This document shows positions 1 through 8,914 of a stretch of DNA of 64,000 nt, in pieces. Both the position numbers and the translations under genes were made by a program. The notes beneath the pieces were generated by a model, which saw only the letters and a list, made by a program, of their open reading frames with translations, was not told where the DNA came from and did no database searches. Source of the stretch: Clostridia bacterium (GTDB lineage Bacteria > Bacillota > Clostridia > Christensenellales > Aristaeellaceae); assembly GCA_017512805.1 (NCBI GenBank), contig JAFWES010000039.1, positions 1 to 64,000 of the forward strand. Direction: 5' to 3'. Each line of letters opens with the position of its first letter. Position 1 is the first letter of the stretch.

Positions 1-52
1 CGCGGCCTTTTGGTCCCGAACCAAACGCGCTACCAAACTGCGCTACACCTCG
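1..52 (-). tRNA. tRNA-Pro (CGG), 3' part outside the window
   Basis: The minus strand reads a tRNA 5' half starting CGAGGTGTAGCGCAG, with a D-loop and an anticodon stem TTTGG/CCAAA enclosing the seven-base loop TTCGGGA. The anticodon is CGG, so proline. The variable region and the start of the T arm reach the window edge; the rest lies before base 1. It sits four bases from tRNA-Thr, so both probably belong to one tRNA cluster. Confidence 0.88.
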
Positions 53-56
53 AAGC

Positions 57-132
57 TGGAGCCGATGAGGGGACTCGAACCCCTGACCTGCTGATTACGA
101 ATCGGCTGCTCTACCAACTGAGCCACATCGGC
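57..132 (-). tRNA. tRNA-Thr (CGT)
   Basis: A complete 76-base cloverleaf on the minus strand. Acceptor stem GCCGATG pairs with CATCGGC, the discriminator base is T and CCA is encoded. The D arm is GCTCAGTTGGTAGAGC, the anticodon stem CCGAT/ATCGG holds loop TCGTA with anticodon CGT, and the T arm contains GGTTCGAGTCC. It belongs with the neighbouring tRNA-Pro. Confidence 0.95.
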
Positions 133-225
133 ACAACCAGCAAATCGCATTATAACAAAGCTTTTTCATTTTGTCCAGCATTTTATTTTTTATTTTTGCG
201 AAACCACATTTTATTTTTTAATTGT

Positions 226-256
226 GAAACCCGGGAAAGATCCTTTCCCGGGTTTC
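226..256 (-). terminator. 14-bp hairpin just after leuS
   Basis: GAAACCCGGGAAAG (226-239) pairs perfectly with CTTTCCCGGGTTTC (243-256) around a three-base loop, starting nine bases past the leuS stop. On the minus strand the stem is followed by an A-rich rather than a U-rich stretch, so it may protect the mRNA 3' end or terminate inefficiently rather than be a textbook intrinsic terminator. Confidence 0.6.
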
Positions 257-265
257 GCTTTTGGC

Positions 266-2683
266 TTATTTCACGACGATATTCAACAGCCTTCCAGGCA
301 CAAAGATGACCTTCATAATCTGCTTTCCGTTGGTGAGCCGCTGGACTTCCGGATTTTCCGGAAGCTCTTTTTCCGCCGATTCCCTGGTCAGATCCGCGGG
401 AATATGAATCCGGCCCCGTACCTTCCCGTTAATCTGGACGGCAATTTCCACCTCACTCTTCTGCAGCGCGGCTTCATCCCAGACAGGCCAGGGCTGATGA
501 TGAATGGGCTCGGTGTGGCCCAGATTCTGCCACATCTCCTCGCAGATATGGGGCGCCACGGGAGAGAGGATCTTCAGCAGCGTTTCCATTTCCGCCCGGG
601 TGATGGCGGGCTGGGCCATCATCTCGTTCACCAGGCTCATCATGGCAGCGATGGCGGTATTGAACTTCATCCGCTCAATATCCTCGGATACCTTCTTGAC
701 CGCCTCGTGAACAGCGGCATTCAGCGCGGGAGAATAGCTGTCCCCCTCCCCCACTTTTTCCTGCAGGCGCCATACCCGGTCCAGGAACTTCTTGCATCCC
801 TTCGCGCCATTGGTGGACCAGGGAATCGCCTGATCAAAGGCGCCCATGAACATTTCGTAGCAGCGGAAGGCGTCAGCGCCAATCTCGTCCACGACCTCCT
901 CCGGGTTGACCACGTTGCCCCGGCTCTTGGACATTTTTTCACCGTCCGTCCCAAGGATGAGCCCCTGGGCGGTCCTTTTGGCATATGGTTCCGGGCATCC
1001 GACCTCGCCGATATCATACAGGAACTGATGCCAGAAGCGGGAATAGAGCAGATGGCGGGTCACGTGCTCCATGCCGCCGTTATACCAGTCCACGGGCATC
1101 CAGTAATCCAGTTCCCCCCGGTCCGCGTAAACCTGATCGTTATGCGGATCGCAGTACCGCAGGAAATACCAGGAAGAGCCCGCCCACTGGGGCATGGTAT
1201 CCGTTTCCCGCTTGGCATCCCCGCCGCACTTCGGACACTTGCAGTTGACGAAGCTTTCGATCCTGGCCAGAGGGCTCTTGCCATCCGTGCCAGGTTCGAA
1301 GTCGTCCACATCCGGCAGCCGCAGGGGAAGTTCCTCATAGGGCACCGCAACCACGCCGCACTTCGGGCAGTGGATCAGCGGAATGGGCTCGCCCCAGTAC
1401 CGCTGCCGGTTAAAAGCCCAGTCCTTCATTTTGTACTGCACACCGGGCCGCCCGATTCCCCGCTTTTCGATTTCCTCCAGCATCCGGGCAATGGAATCCT
1501 TCTTGTTTGTATATCCGTTCAGGAAGTCGGAATTGACCATGACGCCGTCGCCGGTATAGGCTTCCTTCGTGATATCCCCGCCCTGAATGACCTCCACGAT
1601 ATCGATGCCAAACTTGGTCGCGAATTCCCAGTCCCGCTGGTCATGGGCCGGCACGGCCATGATGGCGCCGGTGCCGTATCCCATCATGACATAATCGGAC
1701 AGGTAAATCGGCACGGTCTTCCCCGTGATGGGGTTCACCGCGCTGAGCCCTTCCAGCTTCAGGCCGGTCTTTTCCTTGGCCAGCTGCGTCCGCTCGAATT
1801 CCGTCTTCTTGGCGCATTCGTCGCGATAGGCGCGAATGGCGTCCATATTGCGGATCCGATCCGCGTATTTGTCAATCAAAGGATGCTCGGGAGCCATGAC
1901 CATAAAGGTCACGCCAAAAAGGGTATCCGGCCTGGTCGTGTAGATCTCAATCTCCTCATCCAGGCCTTCAAAGGGGAAGCGGACAAAGGCGCCGGTGGAT
2001 TTCCCGATCCAGTTCACCTGCTGCTGGGCAATATTTTCCGGATAATCCACATCCTTCAGCCCTTCCAGCAGCCGGTCCGCGTAAGCGGTAATCCGCAGAT
2101 ACCATACATCCTTCGGCAGCTGCACCACGTCATTGTGGCAGATGTCGCACTTGCCGCCCTGGCTGTCCTCATTGGAAAGAACCACCTTGCAGCTGGGACA
2201 GTAGTTCACCAGCGTCTTATCCCGGAAAACCAGCCCGTGTTCAAACATCTTCAGGAAGATCCACTGGGTCCAGCGGAAATAACCCGGATCCGTGGTATCC
2301 ACTTCCCGGCTGTAATCAAAGGAGAAACCCAGCATCTGCAGCTGGCTGCGGAAATGGTCAATATTTTCCTTTGTCACCTTGGCCGGATGAACATGATTCT
2401 TGATCGCGTAATTTTCCGTGGGCAGGCCGAACGCGTCCCATCCGATCGGAAAAAGAACGTTATACCCCTGCATGCGGCGCTTGCGGGCGATAATATCCAT
2501 GGCCGTATTGGACCGGGGATGACCCACATGCAGCCCATGTCCGGAGGGATAGGGGAACTCGATCAATCCGTAAAATTTGGGCTTCTCATGGCTCGCCTCC
2601 GCTTCAAAGGCGTGGGTCTCCGCCCAGATTTTCTGCCACTTGGACTCGATCGCTTTCGGCTGATAAGCGGGAATTTCAGACAT
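266..2683 (-). CDS. leuS: leucyl-tRNA synthetase
   Basis: Charges tRNA-Leu with leucine in the cytoplasm (class Ia synthetase). The 805-residue length is normal for bacterial LeuRS. The HIGH signature appears as HVGH at residues 52-55, a zinc-ribbon-like CPSC/CDIC pair lies near residue 160, the CP1 editing region contains TTRPDTLFG, and the KMSKS loop (GEKMSKSRGN) is in the C-terminal half. The ATG at 2683 is preceded by CAGGAGGT with good spacing. An upstream in-frame ATG (2728) lies downstream of the predicted promoter but lacks a ribosome site, so I rejected it. No T-box leader is present; the 5' UTR is only about 30 bases. Confidence 0.97.
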   Translation of the reverse strand: MSEIPAYQPKAIESKWQKIWAETHAFEAEASHEKPKFYGLIEFPYPSGHGLHVGHPRSNTAMDIIARKRRMQGYNVLFPIGWDAFGLPTENYAIKNHVHPAKVTKENIDHFRSQLQMLGFSFDYSREVDTTDPGYFRWTQWIFLKMFEHGLVFRDKTLVNYCPSCKVVLSNEDSQGGKCDICHNDVVQLPKDVWYLRITAYADRLLEGLKDVDYPENIAQQQVNWIGKSTGAFVRFPFEGLDEEIEIYTTRPDTLFGVTFMVMAPEHPLIDKYADRIRNMDAIRAYRDECAKKTEFERTQLAKEKTGLKLEGLSAVNPITGKTVPIYLSDYVMMGYGTGAIMAVPAHDQRDWEFATKFGIDIVEVIQGGDITKEAYTGDGVMVNSDFLNGYTNKKDSIARMLEEIEKRGIGRPGVQYKMKDWAFNRQRYWGEPIPLIHCPKCGVVAVPYEELPLRLPDVDDFEPGTDGKSPLARIESFVNCKCPKCGGDAKRETDTMPQWAGSSWYFLRYCDPHNDQVYADRGELDYWMPVDWYNGGMEHVTRHLLYSRFWHQFLYDIGEVGCPEPYAKRTAQGLILGTDGEKMSKSRGNVVNPEEVVDEIGADAFRCYEMFMGAFDQAIPWSTNGAKGCKKFLDRVWRLQEKVGEGDSYSPALNAAVHEAVKKVSEDIERMKFNTAIAAMMSLVNEMMAQPAITRAEMETLLKILSPVAPHICEEMWQNLGHTEPIHHQPWPVWDEAALQKSEVEIAVQINGKVRGRIHIPADLTRESAEKELPENPEVQRLTNGKQIMKVIFVPGRLLNIVVK

Positions 2684-2718
2684 AGCAAACAAACCTCCTG
2701 TTCGTTGAAACAAAATGC

Positions 2719-2747
2719 AGTATAGCAAAAAATGCAGGCAGTGTAAA
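2719..2747 (-). promoter_or_regulatory. sigma-A type promoter for leuS
   Basis: On the minus strand TTTACA (2742-2747), a 17-base spacer and TATACT (2719-2724) lie about 35 bases before the leuS ATG. Confidence 0.7.
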
Positions 2748-2808
2748 GGATAAAAAGTCCAGTCGAATTCAGCCAGGCAGAATGCGCAGGCGATGGAGTG
2801 ATCGTTCC

Positions 2809-3909
2809 TTAATCCGCGAAATTGTTATCGAAATTGATATCCGCCTGATAACCGGGAAGCAGTTCCGCGATATGTCCCATCAGATCCTCCCGCAGCGCCG
2901 GACGGTTTACCTGGAAATCGGTCAATACGTCGATGGTCATGGTCTTCGCCTCGTCGTCCACATAGATGGCATGGGTGCCCAGGACGCCTTCGTGCTCCAT
3001 GGCCACCCGGTGAAGCTTCCCGCGGATTTCATCATGGGCGCTGTCGATGGCATAGATCCCGACGGTCAGAATCACATGGTACTTCATCATCACCGTCTCG
3101 GAAATCCTCCGGGTCAGCCGGTGAATCTGATCCGCGGAATAATCCGCGGGAATTTCAATATGAATAGAGCCGATCGCGTATTCCGGGCCATAGTCATGAA
3201 GGAGCAGGTCGTACGCCCCGAGCACCCCGTCAAACTGGCATACCGTCTCCCGGATGGCTCTGGAAACCTCGCTGTCCGGGCGGTTGCCGATGACGCTGGA
3301 AACGGATTCCCCCAGCATTTCCCAGCCGGATTTGATGATGAACACAGCCAGCACCGCACCGATCCACCCGTCCAGATTCAGGCCGAACAGCCGGATAATC
3401 GCGATGCCCACCAGCGTGGACGCGGACAGAATGGCATCAAAGCTGGCGTCAGAGCCGGAGGCCACCAGCGCCTCGGACTGGTATTTTTTCCCCTGGCTGC
3501 TCACATACCGGCCCAGGATAATCTTGACCACCACCGCTACCGCCACAATCAGGATGCTGGCAGCGGAATAGTCCGGCGTCTCCGGCTCAATGATCTTTTT
3601 GACGGACTCCACCAGTGCCGTGGCGCCGGCAAAAAGCACAATCCCCGATACGATAATCGCGCTGAAATACTCCACCCGTCCATGCCCGTAAGGGTGCCTT
3701 TCATCCGGCTTCTTCCTGGCCAGCCGCACGCCCACGATCGTGACGATCGAGGAAACCGCGTCCGTCAGATTATTCACCGCGTCCAGCACGATGGAGATGG
3801 ATCCTGAAATCATCCCCACCGCCGCTTTGAAGGCGGTCAGCAGTAAATTGGTAATGATCCCGATCAAGCTTGTCCTGGTAATGCCCTGTTCCCGGGTCGC
3901 TGTTGTCAT
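2809..3909 (-). CDS. cation diffusion facilitator (CDF) family metal transporter
   Basis: A membrane antiporter exporting divalent metal ions (Zn, Co, Fe or Mn) in exchange for protons. The 366 residues show the six-helix CDF transmembrane domain (about 13-210) with acidic metal-site motifs DAVNNLTDA in TM2 (residues 43-51) and SDASFDA in TM5, followed by a soluble C-terminal dimerisation domain and a further ~70-residue tail that also resembles a CDF C-terminal domain. The TM2 and TM5 sites use Asp/Asn where zinc-specific members often have His, which hints at Mn or Fe, but specificity cannot be read from sequence alone. The start is supported by AAAAGGAG eight bases upstream of ATG. It is transcribed toward leuS but separated by the leuS promoter. 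Confidence 0.9.
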   Translation of the reverse strand: MTTATREQGITRTSLIGIITNLLLTAFKAAVGMISGSISIVLDAVNNLTDAVSSIVTIVGVRLARKKPDERHPYGHGRVEYFSAIIVSGIVLFAGATALVESVKKIIEPETPDYSAASILIVAVAVVVKIILGRYVSSQGKKYQSEALVASGSDASFDAILSASTLVGIAIIRLFGLNLDGWIGAVLAVFIIKSGWEMLGESVSSVIGNRPDSEVSRAIRETVCQFDGVLGAYDLLLHDYGPEYAIGSIHIEIPADYSADQIHRLTRRISETVMMKYHVILTVGIYAIDSAHDEIRGKLHRVAMEHEGVLGTHAIYVDDEAKTMTIDVLTDFQVNRPALREDLMGHIAELLPGYQADINFDNNFAD

Positions 3910-4036
3910 GGGTCTATTCTCCTTTTCGCTCTACAAAAAAACATGCGGGCGGCCGGGTCTTCCGATCCGCCCCTTTCCCCGCCGGAATCGGCGGGACATA
4001 AACAGGAAGCATGAACCCGGTCCGCCGGCGCAGGGT

Positions 4037-5314
4037 TTACGGTCTTTCCTTCGCGGCGCTGGCTCCCGCCAGGGCGCCGGTGCTGAAGGCAATCTGCAGG
4101 TTGTATCCCCCCGTATGGGCGTCCACATCCAGCACCTCTCCGGCGAAAAAAAGCCCGGGCACCTTTTTGCTCTCCATCGTACCGGGGTTCACTTCCCGAA
4201 CGCTGACTCCGCCGCGGGTCACGATGGCTTCCTGAAAGCCGCGCCGGCCCCGGAACGGCAGGGGCAGATTCTTCACGGTTTCCCGCAGCCGCTGCCGCTG
4301 CGCTCCGGTCACCTGATTGCAGGGCTGCGTTCCCGGCAGGCCGCAGAGCCTGGGAAAAACCTCCGCCAGGCTGGCCGGCATCAACGCCGGCAGGATGTTC
4401 CGTACCTGCTTTTTGCTCCCGGCCTCCAGGTCCCGTCTCAATCTGGCGTCCAGCTGCTCCGCCGTCAAGCCGGGCTTCAGGTCCAGGGTCAGCTCACAGC
4501 CCTCTGTCGCTTCCGGCAGATGGCAGCTGGCTTCCAGAATCAGCGGACCGGAATATCCGAAGTGCGTAAAGAGCATCTCCCCCTGCTCCGTGTAGAGGGT
4601 TTTTTTCCCTTTTTTCAACGTGACGCTGACATTTTTCAGGCTCAGCCCCTGCAGCTCCGCCGGCCAGCTTTCCTTCGCCTCCAGCCCGACCAGGGACGGA
4701 ATCGCGGGCTCTACCCTGTGTCCCGCGGCTTCGGCGAACCGGTATCCGTCCCCGGTGGAGCCGGTGGAAGGATAGCTGACGCCCCCGGTCGCGATGATCA
4801 CCGCCTCCGCCGGAATCAGTTCTCCGCCGGCCGGAGGGCTGACGTCCGCCCGATCCGGGTCTTCCCGGACTGCATATACGCCCTGAAGGGTTCCGTCCTC
4901 TCCCGCGGCGATGCCGCTCACCCGCCGGTGAAGGCAGATTCGCACCCCCAGCTTTTCACAGATTGAAAGCAGGGTCTTCGTCACATCGCTGGCTTTTTCC
5001 GATTCGGGAAAGACCCGGCGGCCCCGCTGGGTGACGACCGGGCAGCCGTTCTCCTCCAGCAGCCGCATCATATCCGCCGGAGAAAAAAAAGACAGGGCGC
5101 TGAAGAGGAACCGTGCATTGCGGGCCACCTCCATCAGAAACGCGTCCCGGTCGCAATTGTTGGTCACGTTGCAGCGGCCCTTCCCCGTCAGGTAAATCTT
5201 CTTTCCCGCCTTTTCGTTCCGCTCCAGAACGGTCACCTCCGCGCCGCCCCGGGCGGCGTGGATCGCCGCCATCAGGCCGGCGGCCCCGGCCCCGATGACA
5301 ATCACTTTCTTCAT
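4037..5314 (-). CDS. BaiN/YhiN-like (HI0933 family) flavoprotein, NAD(P)/FAD-dependent oxidoreductase
   Basis: A 425-residue soluble flavoprotein of the HI0933 family. The N-terminus holds a dinucleotide-binding fold (VIGAGAAGLMAA, residues 5-16), then the family signature GKGRCNVTN, and near the C-terminus LFFAGEVLDVDAHTGGYNLQ, the second FAD-binding motif. Members include BaiN, proposed to reduce bile-acid intermediates, but most have no proven substrate, so I give no specific reaction. The ATG at 5314 overlaps the stop of the upstream epimerase-like gene as ATGA, showing translational coupling; a longer open frame upstream is only the shadow of that gene. Confidence 0.88.
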   Translation of the reverse strand: MKKVIVIGAGAAGLMAAIHAARGGAEVTVLERNEKAGKKIYLTGKGRCNVTNNCDRDAFLMEVARNARFLFSALSFFSPADMMRLLEENGCPVVTQRGRRVFPESEKASDVTKTLLSICEKLGVRICLHRRVSGIAAGEDGTLQGVYAVREDPDRADVSPPAGGELIPAEAVIIATGGVSYPSTGSTGDGYRFAEAAGHRVEPAIPSLVGLEAKESWPAELQGLSLKNVSVTLKKGKKTLYTEQGEMLFTHFGYSGPLILEASCHLPEATEGCELTLDLKPGLTAEQLDARLRRDLEAGSKKQVRNILPALMPASLAEVFPRLCGLPGTQPCNQVTGAQRQRLRETVKNLPLPFRGRRGFQEAIVTRGGVSVREVNPGTMESKKVPGLFFAGEVLDVDAHTGGYNLQIAFSTGALAGASAAKERP

Positions 5315-6117
5315 CCTTCGTCCTCCAGAAAGGCCGTTTCCCCGATCCGCACCGTTCCCGTCAGCCGGATCTCCCGCAGCGCCCCTTCCCGGGCCTCGGA
5401 TTCCGCTTCCATCGTGCCTCCGGGCTGCCTGATCCGCGCCTTCAGGGAATACCCCGCTTTCGAGGCCAGCCAGAATGCGATGGCGGTCGTGCCGCTGCCG
5501 CAGGCTGTTTCCCACACCATGGTTTCGCTTCCCCGGACATAAACCAGCGGCGTCATGTATTCCCGGCCTCCGTCCCATTGCAGAAGCCCCAGCGCAGGCG
5601 CGGAAAAACGGAGGGCCGCCTTCCGAAGAAGCTCCTCCGCTCTCTCTTTTTCAAGGGATCCCTCCGGCAGGATCAAATGCGTCATCCCCGGCAGAAAAAC
5701 CGCCGTCACCCGCCGGTCCTCCAGCTCCGTCTCCTCCATCCCATAGGGCAGAGGCATGGACACCGTCCCCCTCCAGGCGTCCGGTTCCCTTCGGACAAGG
5801 CAGGAAATGATCCCTTCCGCCCCGGAAACCTCCAGGGGAATGACCGTTTCCTCCCCCTTCTTCAGCCCGCTTTCCCCGGCCAGCCAGGCCGCGGCGGCCA
5901 TGGAGGCGTTTCCGCAGAATTCGCCCCCCATCATTTCCAGGCGGGCCTTCGCCCCGGATTCGCCCGCGGGCAGAAGATATCCCACCTGCTCACAGCGATC
6001 CATCAGTCGGTCTGTAATCCGGGGCCGGTCCGCCCATGAAACGGGATCCAGCACCAGGCAGGTGATATTTCCCGTGGGATCCAGCCGTACATATCGGGCT
6101 TTCTTTCCGGAAGTCAT
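5311..6117 (-). CDS. DapF/proline-racemase-fold epimerase (diaminopimelate epimerase-like)
   Basis: A 268-residue protein of the DapF fold, in which two cysteines act as acid and base on either side of an amino acid alpha-carbon. Both are present: C68 in GGEFCGNASMA and C206 in ETACGSGTTAI. The first motif differs from the MCGNGxR of true DapF, where the Gly-Arg contacts meso-DAP; GNAS is seen in divergent members such as the metallophore histidine racemases. It could be an amino acid racemase of unknown substrate rather than the lysine/peptidoglycan DapF. The ATG at 6117 follows GGAGGGAGG. Its stop overlaps the start of the BaiN-like gene (ATGA). Confidence 0.8.
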   Translation of the reverse strand: MTSGKKARYVRLDPTGNITCLVLDPVSWADRPRITDRLMDRCEQVGYLLPAGESGAKARLEMMGGEFCGNASMAAAAWLAGESGLKKGEETVIPLEVSGAEGIISCLVRREPDAWRGTVSMPLPYGMEETELEDRRVTAVFLPGMTHLILPEGSLEKERAEELLRKAALRFSAPALGLLQWDGGREYMTPLVYVRGSETMVWETACGSGTTAIAFWLASKAGYSLKARIRQPGGTMEAESEAREGALREIRLTGTVRIGETAFLEDEG

Positions 6118-6220
6118 CCTGTCCTCCCTCCGATTTCCGTGATTCGATGTCCGGAAGAAGATTATACACCCGAACGGTTCCCTCCCGCAAGCGCATCGCT
6201 GCCCCTGCGTTCCATCCATC

Positions 6221-6985
6221 TCAATCCCCGCTCATTTTCCGCAGGAACTGGATGGTCCGCTCCTGGGTCGGATGGTCGATCACCTCCCGGGGATCCCCCT
6301 GCTCCACGATGATCCCATCATTCATGAACACCACCCAGTCGGACACCTCCCGGGCGAAAGCCATTTCGTGGGTCACGATCACCATGGTCATTTTCTCCTC
6401 CGCCAGCATCCGGATCACCCGCAGAATCTCCCACGTCAGCTCCGGATCCAGGGCAGAGGTGGGCTCGTCAAAAAAGAGAATCTTCGGCTTCATGGCCAGG
6501 GCCCGGGCGATGGAAACCCGCTGCTGCTGACCGCCGGAAAGCTGGTAGGGATAAGCGTCCGCCCGATCCGCCAGGCCCATCTGCTCCAGCAGGCTCCGGG
6601 CTTCCTCCTCCACTTCCTTCCGGCCGCGCTTCTGCACCAGCATCGGCGCTTCCATAATATTCTTCAGCACCGAATAGTGGGGAAAGAGGTTAAAGTTCTG
6701 GAACACCAGTCCAAACATGTTCCGCACCCTGTGAAGTTCCTGCGGCGAGGCATACACCGCCTTCCCGCCCTGATCCCGGGCGGCGTAAAGGCCGTCGTAG
6801 ATCAGATCGCCCCCGTCCATGGTTTCCAGCAGTGTGGCGCAGCGCAGCAGGGTGGATTTCCCGCTGCCGCTGGGCCCGATGATGGACAGCACCTGGCTCT
6901 CCTCCACGCTGATATTCAGATCCTTCAATACTTCCAGGCCGCCGAAGCTCTTCCGGCAGTGATTGATTTCCAGCAGTTTTTTCAT
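6221..6985 (-). CDS. polar amino acid ABC transporter, ATP-binding protein
   Basis: The 254-residue ATPase powers import through the adjacent permease. Walker A GPSGSGKST (37-45), Q-loop VFQNFNLFPH, signature LSGGQQQR (149-156) and Walker B ILFFDEP (169-175) are intact. The pattern matches the GlnQ/HisP/ArtM class. It is the last gene of a binding protein - permease - ATPase operon on the minus strand, 162 bases after the permease. That gap contains no gene and little obvious structure. GGAGGAG lies just before the ATG. Confidence 0.95.
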   Translation of the reverse strand: MKKLLEINHCRKSFGGLEVLKDLNISVEESQVLSIIGPSGSGKSTLLRCATLLETMDGGDLIYDGLYAARDQGGKAVYASPQELHRVRNMFGLVFQNFNLFPHYSVLKNIMEAPMLVQKRGRKEVEEEARSLLEQMGLADRADAYPYQLSGGQQQRVSIARALAMKPKILFFDEPTSALDPELTWEILRVIRMLAEEKMTMVIVTHEMAFAREVSDWVVFMNDGIIVEQGDPREVIDHPTQERTIQFLRKMSGD

Positions 6986-7147
6986 GAGCCGCTCCTCCTT
7001 ACAAAACCGAGTTTCGTTTCTGACTTTCCGGCCACGGATGATTCTTTTGCAGCTCCGCCCGCATGGCGGCCGTGAGCCAAACAGGTCTCCCGTATGTCCA
7101 GATGTCGTTGTACCTGTTCCGTCCGGCGCCGTGACCGGTCGTTTTGC

Positions 7148-7795
7148 TTACCGGTAATAGCTCAGATGCTTTTCCGCCCGGCCCATGATGAAATCCACCA
7201 GCAGGTTGAACACATAGTAGAACGCGCCTGCCACCAGGAAAGGAACGAAGCTGGTCTGGGAATTGGCAATCTGCTTGCCGATGGTAAACATTTCCTGATA
7301 GGAAACGGTAAAGGCCATGGAGGTATCCTTCACCAGCGTAACCACTTCATTGGTCACGGAAGGCAGAATCCGCTTGATCACCTGCGGCAGAATGATGCGC
7401 ATAAAGGTCTGGAATTTTGTGTATCCCAGCACCTGCGCCGCTTCATACTGGCCCACGGGCATGCTCTCAATTCCGCCCCGGTAAATCTCCGCGAAGTAGG
7501 CGGCGTAGTTAATGGAAAAGGCCACCACCACCGGGATCAGTTTATTTCTGGATACGCTGATGCCGAAAAGATAGTAAGGCCCGTATGTCACGGCCAGGAG
7601 CTGCAGCATCAGAGGTGTCCCCCGCAGGACGGAAATCACAGCCCGGGTCAAAGCGGAAATCAGCCGGTTTTTGCTCATCCGCAGCAGCGCCACCACCATC
7701 CCCAAAGGCAGGGAAAACAGCAGCGTCAGAAAAAAAATGGCGCAGGTCTTCCCGAACCCGTCCCCCATTTTCAGGATCATCGTCGTCAGCGTCAT
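7148..7795 (-). CDS. polar amino acid ABC transporter, permease
   Basis: A 215-residue integral membrane protein of the HisM/GlnP class. Hydrophobic helices near residues 17-40, 55-75, 85-105 and 185-205 flank the conserved cytoplasmic EAA-type loop (AAQVLGYTKFQTFMRIILPQ, about 138-157) that docks on the ATPase. ISVLRGTPLMLQL is the typical inner helix motif of this class. The gene lies 215 bases after the binding-protein gene, separated by a hairpin that could lower its expression relative to the binding protein. Confidence 0.93.
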   Translation of the reverse strand: MTLTTMILKMGDGFGKTCAIFFLTLLFSLPLGMVVALLRMSKNRLISALTRAVISVLRGTPLMLQLLAVTYGPYYLFGISVSRNKLIPVVVAFSINYAAYFAEIYRGGIESMPVGQYEAAQVLGYTKFQTFMRIILPQVIKRILPSVTNEVVTLVKDTSMAFTVSYQEMFTIGKQIANSQTSFVPFLVAGAFYYVFNLLVDFIMGRAEKHLSYYR

Positions 7796-7871
7796 GGTGG
7801 TAACCTCCTCCTCACTGCGGTGCGTTTTGCCGCAGGATTCTGATTTACTTGTTCCCCGCTTTGCGCAAAAT

Positions 7872-7896
7872 TCCCGGAGGGATATTTCCTCCGGGA
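7872..7896 (-). terminator. attenuator-like hairpin between binding-protein and permease genes
   Basis: TCCCGGAGG (7872-7880) pairs with CCTCCGGGA (7888-7896). On the minus strand the stem is followed by AATTTTGCGC, a short U run. The position inside an operon suggests partial termination giving more binding protein than permease. Confidence 0.55.
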
Positions 7897-8010
7897 TGAT
7901 GGTTTCCCCGATTGCCCGTCCGCGGGCGCGGGCATCGCTGACCCACGGCCGCGAAACCGGCGGCCCCGGGCAGCGAAAGCAGTCAGACCCTCAAGGGTCG
8001 AACCCGTTCC

Positions 8011-8784
8011 TTAATCCGCGTTCAGGAACAGCAGGTTGTTGACGATGTCGGGATACTTCGCGGCAATCTCCGCATAGGTGCCGTTGGCCACCAGCTGATC
8101 CACCGCGTCCTCGATCTTCGCGCAAAGCTCCGCGTCGCCGGACCGGAAGGCCAAACCGTACTGCTCGGCGCCCAGGTTCTCATTCAGGATCTCCAGATCC
8201 TCCTTCCCCGCCACGTAAGCCGCCGCCACCGGCAGATCCACGAACACCGCGTCCACCGCGTTTCCTTCCAGTTCGGTGAAGCACATGAGGAAGCTCTGGC
8301 TGGTCACCAGCTCCGCGAAGGTGCTCCGCAGGTCGGCCAGATCCCCGTTCAGCAGCGCTTCGCCGGAGGTTCCCAGCTGCACCGCCACCACTTTCCCCGC
8401 CAGATCCGCGGAGGAGGCAATCCCGCTGTCCTTCTTCACCACCAGCACCTGGGTGTTGTCATAGTAGGGCCGGGAGATAATGTAGCCCGCTTCCTTCATG
8501 CTGTCCAGAATGGTCATGCCGCTCCAGATAACGTCGCATTCCTTGTTATCCAGCTGAATCAGCTTATTGTCCCAATCCACGGCGAATACTTCGTAGTCCA
8601 GCCCGGCGATTTCGCAGGCCGCTTTGGCGATTTCCACATCGAAGCCGGTATATTCTCCGTCGTCCCCCAGGTAGCTGAAGGGGGGGTATTCAGGGTCAAT
8701 CCCGTGAATAAAGGTTTCCGCCATCGCCGCTCCGGCGCCAAGCATCAGGGTCAGGGCCAGCATCATTGCCATCAGTTTCTTCAT
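8011..8784 (-). CDS. polar amino acid ABC transporter, substrate-binding protein
   Basis: A 257-residue solute-binding protein, family 3. The first ~22 residues are a Sec signal peptide ending AAMA|E with no lipobox cysteine, so it is secreted rather than lipidated; how it stays near the cell is unclear. The mature chain has the family features: GIDPEYPPFSY near the N-terminus, GFDVEIAKAAC, DVIWSGMTI and a C-terminal KIEDAVDQLVANGTYAEIAAKY. Ligand is a polar amino acid by family; the exact one cannot be read. First gene of the operon, with CAAGGAGGA before the ATG. Confidence 0.93.
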   Translation of the reverse strand: MKKLMAMMLALTLMLGAGAAMAETFIHGIDPEYPPFSYLGDDGEYTGFDVEIAKAACEIAGLDYEVFAVDWDNKLIQLDNKECDVIWSGMTILDSMKEAGYIISRPYYDNTQVLVVKKDSGIASSADLAGKVVAVQLGTSGEALLNGDLADLRSTFAELVTSQSFLMCFTELEGNAVDAVFVDLPVAAAYVAGKEDLEILNENLGAEQYGLAFRSGDAELCAKIEDAVDQLVANGTYAEIAAKYPDIVNNLLFLNAD

Positions 8785-8838
8785 TTCGGATTCCTCCTTG
8801 ATTGCTCTTCCGCCCCGCCTCAGCGTAGGCGCTTTTTT

Positions 8839-8867
8839 ACATTATCACTTTACCGAGGGAAAGTCAA
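8839..8867 (-). promoter_or_regulatory. promoter of the amino acid ABC operon
   Basis: Minus-strand TTGACT (8862-8867), 17-base spacer, TAATGT (8839-8844), about 55 bases before the binding-protein start. Confidence 0.65.
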
Positions 8868-8914
8868 CCGTCCTTCTCCCCCTCCGTTTGAAAAAACAGG
8901 AAGAAAACAGGCGT

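Noticed and set aside
224-2725. An 833-codon plus-strand frame opposite leuS, and similar long frames opposite ald, the GH130 genes and the ABC genes
   Set aside because: They are antisense to unmistakable genes, contain His/Arg/Gly-rich nonsense composition and exist because G+C-rich third positions suppress stop codons.
2684-2808. T-box leader for leuS
   Set aside because: The promoter lies ~35 bases before the start codon, leaving no room for a specifier stem or antiterminator.
5315-5578. N-terminal extension of the BaiN-like flavoprotein
   Set aside because: The extra 88 codons are the epimerase gene in another frame; the ATGA overlap and the nucleotide-binding motif fix the start at 5314.
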